A stretch of DNA of 9,402 nucleotides from contig JAJQAT010000096.1 of NCBI GenBank assembly GCA_021203665.1, positions 1 through 9,402 of the forward strand, written 5' to 3'. This document shows positions 7,580 through 9,402 of this stretch, piece by piece. Both the position numbers and the translations under genes were made by a program. Numbering within the stretch: the stretch's first letter is position 1; every line of letters starts with the position of its first letter. The notes beneath the pieces are model-generated. The model made no database searches. It was not told the origin of the DNA and worked only from the letters and a program-made list of their open reading frames with translations. This stretch comes from Bacillota bacterium. GTDB lineage: Bacteria; Bacillota; Clostridia; UBA1381.

Positions 7580-7608
7580 ATTTTAACAAAAATTGCTCAT
7601 ATCGTCAA
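7580..7608 (-). promoter_or_regulatory. Sigma-A-like promoter of the iorA-iorB-peptide-paaK operon
   Basis: On the minus strand, TTGACG (7608-7603) and TAAAAT (7585-7580) are separated by exactly 17 bases. Transcription would begin near 7573 and give a leader of about 28 bases that includes the AGGAGG site. No operator-like dyad or riboswitch is visible in this short leader. Confidence 0.75.
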
Positions 7609-7652
7609 GTATATTGTAGAAAAAGGCAACAACAGCGGCGTTTCGGCAATGC

Positions 7653-7683
7653 AAAAAGCACCGGTCAAAGAATCGGTGCTTTT
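7653..7683 (-). terminator. Intrinsic terminator of the second beta-helix gene
   Basis: A 10-bp stem (7654-7663 with 7674-7683) around a 10-base loop ends on the minus strand in TTTTT (7657-7653). It begins about 22 bases after the stop of the beta-helix gene and separates it from the iorA promoter. The plus strand also ends in TTTT, so weak action in both directions is possible. Confidence 0.8.
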
Positions 7684-7705
7684 CAAGAGCTGTTTTATTA
7701 TTATA

Positions 7706-9331
7706 TTACTCCGAGGTATATGCCGTACACAAAGGGTTCATTCCGTCAAGGCTGTCCCAGATAAACACCTTAACCTTTTCACAATCCTGCGAAAGCAAAG
7801 CCGTGCCGTCCTCTGCCTCGGCAATGTCAATAAGCACTCCGTCCGCGTAGCCTGCGGCGATAATAATGCCGTTCTCGGGATTTTGCGCCTCAACCGTCAC
7901 TGTTAAGCCGTCGGTGCTCTCTGTAACAGATACGTCTGTGATCTCAGTTGCGGTATCACTGCCGTCGGTGTCACCGTCGGTATTACCGTCCTCGGTGCTG
8001 CTGCCGCTGTCATCACTGTCGCCGCTCAGCTCCGTGCCGTCGGCAAGGGTTATTGTGTATCCGTTGTAATTTATCGTTCCGTTGTTTGTAAGGCTCGTTA
8101 TCACACAGTTTCCGGTAAGAGTCCATGTGCTGTCCTCGTCGATGGTTACGACAGCATTGTCGTCAACGGCTGTACCGCCGTCCGCGTTTTCGAATATGTT
8201 TACCGTTCCGGTAAATTCTGTGCCGCCCGTTAAGCTCAGGTCAAGCGTAGATACGGTATCGACATTAATATCGCCCTCAAGCTCGGTATTGTCAATCGTA
8301 AGCGTAACCGTCGCGCCGTTTTCGCCCGCCGTTCCCCAGTTATGCGACGCGCTGTTGCCGCTTATCGTGAAAAGCGCGCCCTCATCGTCATTGTTTACTA
8401 TTGTAACGCCGGAAAGCGAAATTACCGCGTCGGTATTTGTAACATAAAACACGTCGCCGTTGTTGCTCGTAAGCGTGCCGCCGGTCATTGTGAAATATGA
8501 CGTTCCCGTGGCGGCATCGCCGGACTGCGACTGATAAATCATCACGTTATGCACATTCTCATCGGAGCTTGAACCCATTTCATCGTCCATATTTCCCGAA
8601 ACAATACAGTCGGTAAGATTTATCGAGTTCGCGCCCTCAACTACAAGCGCCTCGGAATTATTCGCGGTAAGCTCCGCGTCTGAAACGGTAATATCCGCCG
8701 TCGAGTATATAGCGGGTGAATTATAGCCGTTTGATGTATACGTTCCGCCGTCAACCACAACCGTGCCGCCGCCGCGGTCGGAGCGTATCGCCGCCGCCGA
8801 GGAACCGCTTGTGCTTATTGTAAGGTCATACGCGTACGTTGTGCCGCCGCCGGTGGTTTGAATGCCGCCGGAGTTATCGGCAGTGGTAGTAATTTGCGTG
8901 TCCGATACCGTGACGGTTGTACCGGTGCCGTAGCTGAAAATTCCGTTGCCGCCTTGTGCCGCCGATGTAACGGTTGAGTTTGTGATAGTGACGGTTGCGC
9001 CGTTTGTCGCCAAAAGTGCCGCGTTCATTCCGTAGAAGTCGCTCGTTTCAGCGTTCTCTGTCGCACCGCCGCTTTTGTTTACGGTTATATTGTCAAGCGT
9101 AACCGTCGCGCCGTCAACACGGAGCGCGTTTTCGTTGTCGCCGCTCGATGTGTACGTTTCGCCCTCGTAGGTTCCGTCCGTACTAATCAGATACGCATAG
9201 TCGCCCTGCTCAACCGATGAGCTGTCGGAGCCGCTGTCACCGCCGCCCATGTCGCCGCCGTCCGCAAACGCCGTAAGCGACAGCACAAATACAGCAACCG
9301 CGATAAATGAGGATATGAATTTTTTAAGCAT
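7706..9331 (-). CDS. Secreted beta-helix protein with acidic linker and C-terminal beta domain
   Basis: The 541-residue product starts with a signal peptide (MLKKFISSF, hydrophobic core, AFA cut at about residue 23), followed by a Gly/Asp/Ser-rich stretch. Residues of about 45-435 are a run of short beta strands with motifs such as GATVTLDNITV, ATVTITNSTV and SYFTMTGGTLTSNN, typical of a parallel beta-helix. A low-complexity D/S/G/T linker (about 438-463) leads to a final 78-residue domain ending VKVFIWDSLDGMNPLC, a small beta-rich module I recall from secreted proteins of Clostridia. No cell-wall sorting signal, SLH repeat or catalytic motif is seen. ATG at 9331 is preferred over a GTG at 9340 in the same frame, because AAAGGGTGA (9345-9337) sits 5 bases before the ATG but overlaps the GTG. 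The role is probably adhesion or binding; it is not related in sequence detail to the dockerin protein beyond fold type. Confidence 0.85.
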   Translation of the reverse strand: MLKKFISSFIAVAVFVLSLTAFADGGDMGGGDSGSDSSSVEQGDYAYLISTDGTYEGETYTSSGDNENALRVDGATVTLDNITVNKSGGATENAETSDFYGMNAALLATNGATVTITNSTVTSAAQGGNGIFSYGTGTTVTVSDTQITTTADNSGGIQTTGGGTTYAYDLTISTSGSSAAAIRSDRGGGTVVVDGGTYTSNGYNSPAIYSTADITVSDAELTANNSEALVVEGANSINLTDCIVSGNMDDEMGSSSDENVHNVMIYQSQSGDAATGTSYFTMTGGTLTSNNGDVFYVTNTDAVISLSGVTIVNNDDEGALFTISGNSASHNWGTAGENGATVTLTIDNTELEGDINVDTVSTLDLSLTGGTEFTGTVNIFENADGGTAVDDNAVVTIDEDSTWTLTGNCVITSLTNNGTINYNGYTITLADGTELSGDSDDSGSSTEDGNTDGDTDGSDTATEITDVSVTESTDGLTVTVEAQNPENGIIIAAGYADGVLIDIAEAEDGTALLSQDCEKVKVFIWDSLDGMNPLCTAYTSE

Positions 9332-9349
9332 AAAAATCACCCTTTCTTA

Positions 9350-9377
9350 ATAATAAAGGACACAGTCCGCCATTCAA
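9350..9377 (-). promoter_or_regulatory. Candidate promoter of the second beta-helix gene
   Basis: On the minus strand TTGAAT (9377-9372) and TATTAT (9355-9350) are 16 bases apart. The predicted start of transcription would fall inside the ribosome binding site, giving a nearly absent leader, so the true promoter may lie beyond the window. Confidence 0.3.
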
Positions 9378-9402
9378 TGTTTTCGGCGAGAGATATTTAA
9401 TT

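Noticed and set aside
9332..9340. GTG at 9340 as the start of the second beta-helix protein
   Set aside because: The best ribosome binding site overlaps the GTG and is well spaced for the ATG at 9331, which begins a standard signal peptide.

Overview
The window looks like chromosomal DNA of an anaerobic, low-to-moderate-GC Gram-positive bacterium of the class Clostridia, probably a gut or rumen type. The signs are AGGAGG-type ribosome binding sites, sigma-A-like promoters, intrinsic terminators, a ferredoxin-dependent 2-oxoacid oxidoreductase, Gram-positive signal peptides and a dockerin-like C-terminus on a secreted protein. The species cannot be named from the sequence.

Layout, left to right. 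Bases 1-306 contain no convincing gene. They hold a long imperfect inverted repeat (10-189, MITE-like or a very long hairpin), then a strong intrinsic terminator (211-243), then a good ribosome binding site. Bases 307-3622 (+) encode a large secreted beta-helix protein: signal peptide, about 19 glycine-rich turns and a C-terminal dockerin-like pair. One extra base at the GGG of 2194-2196 splits it into two overlapping frames. A convergent intergenic region (3623-3832) carries several small dyads and a 14-bp terminator stem.

Bases 3833-7545 (-) form a compact operon read right to left: iorA, iorB, a 30-residue single-pass membrane peptide found by reading the gap between genes, and paaK. A well-formed promoter (TTGACG, 17 bp, TAAAAT) precedes iorA. 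IorA and IorB together make indolepyruvate (arylpyruvate):ferredoxin oxidoreductase. PaaK is an AMP-forming arylacetate-CoA ligase acting on the same arylacetyl-CoA pool. The operon therefore fits fermentative breakdown of aromatic amino acids to arylacetates, or the reverse reaction. The small membrane peptide overlaps the iorB stop by ATGA, which implies translational coupling.

Bases 7706-9331 (-) encode a second secreted beta-helix protein with an acidic linker and a small C-terminal beta domain. Its terminator lies just before the iorA promoter. The right edge (9341-9402) is upstream DNA with a weak promoter candidate.

Most of the window is ordinary. The least explained items are the coupled 30-residue membrane peptide, the long inverted repeat at the left edge, and the frameshift in the dockerin protein.
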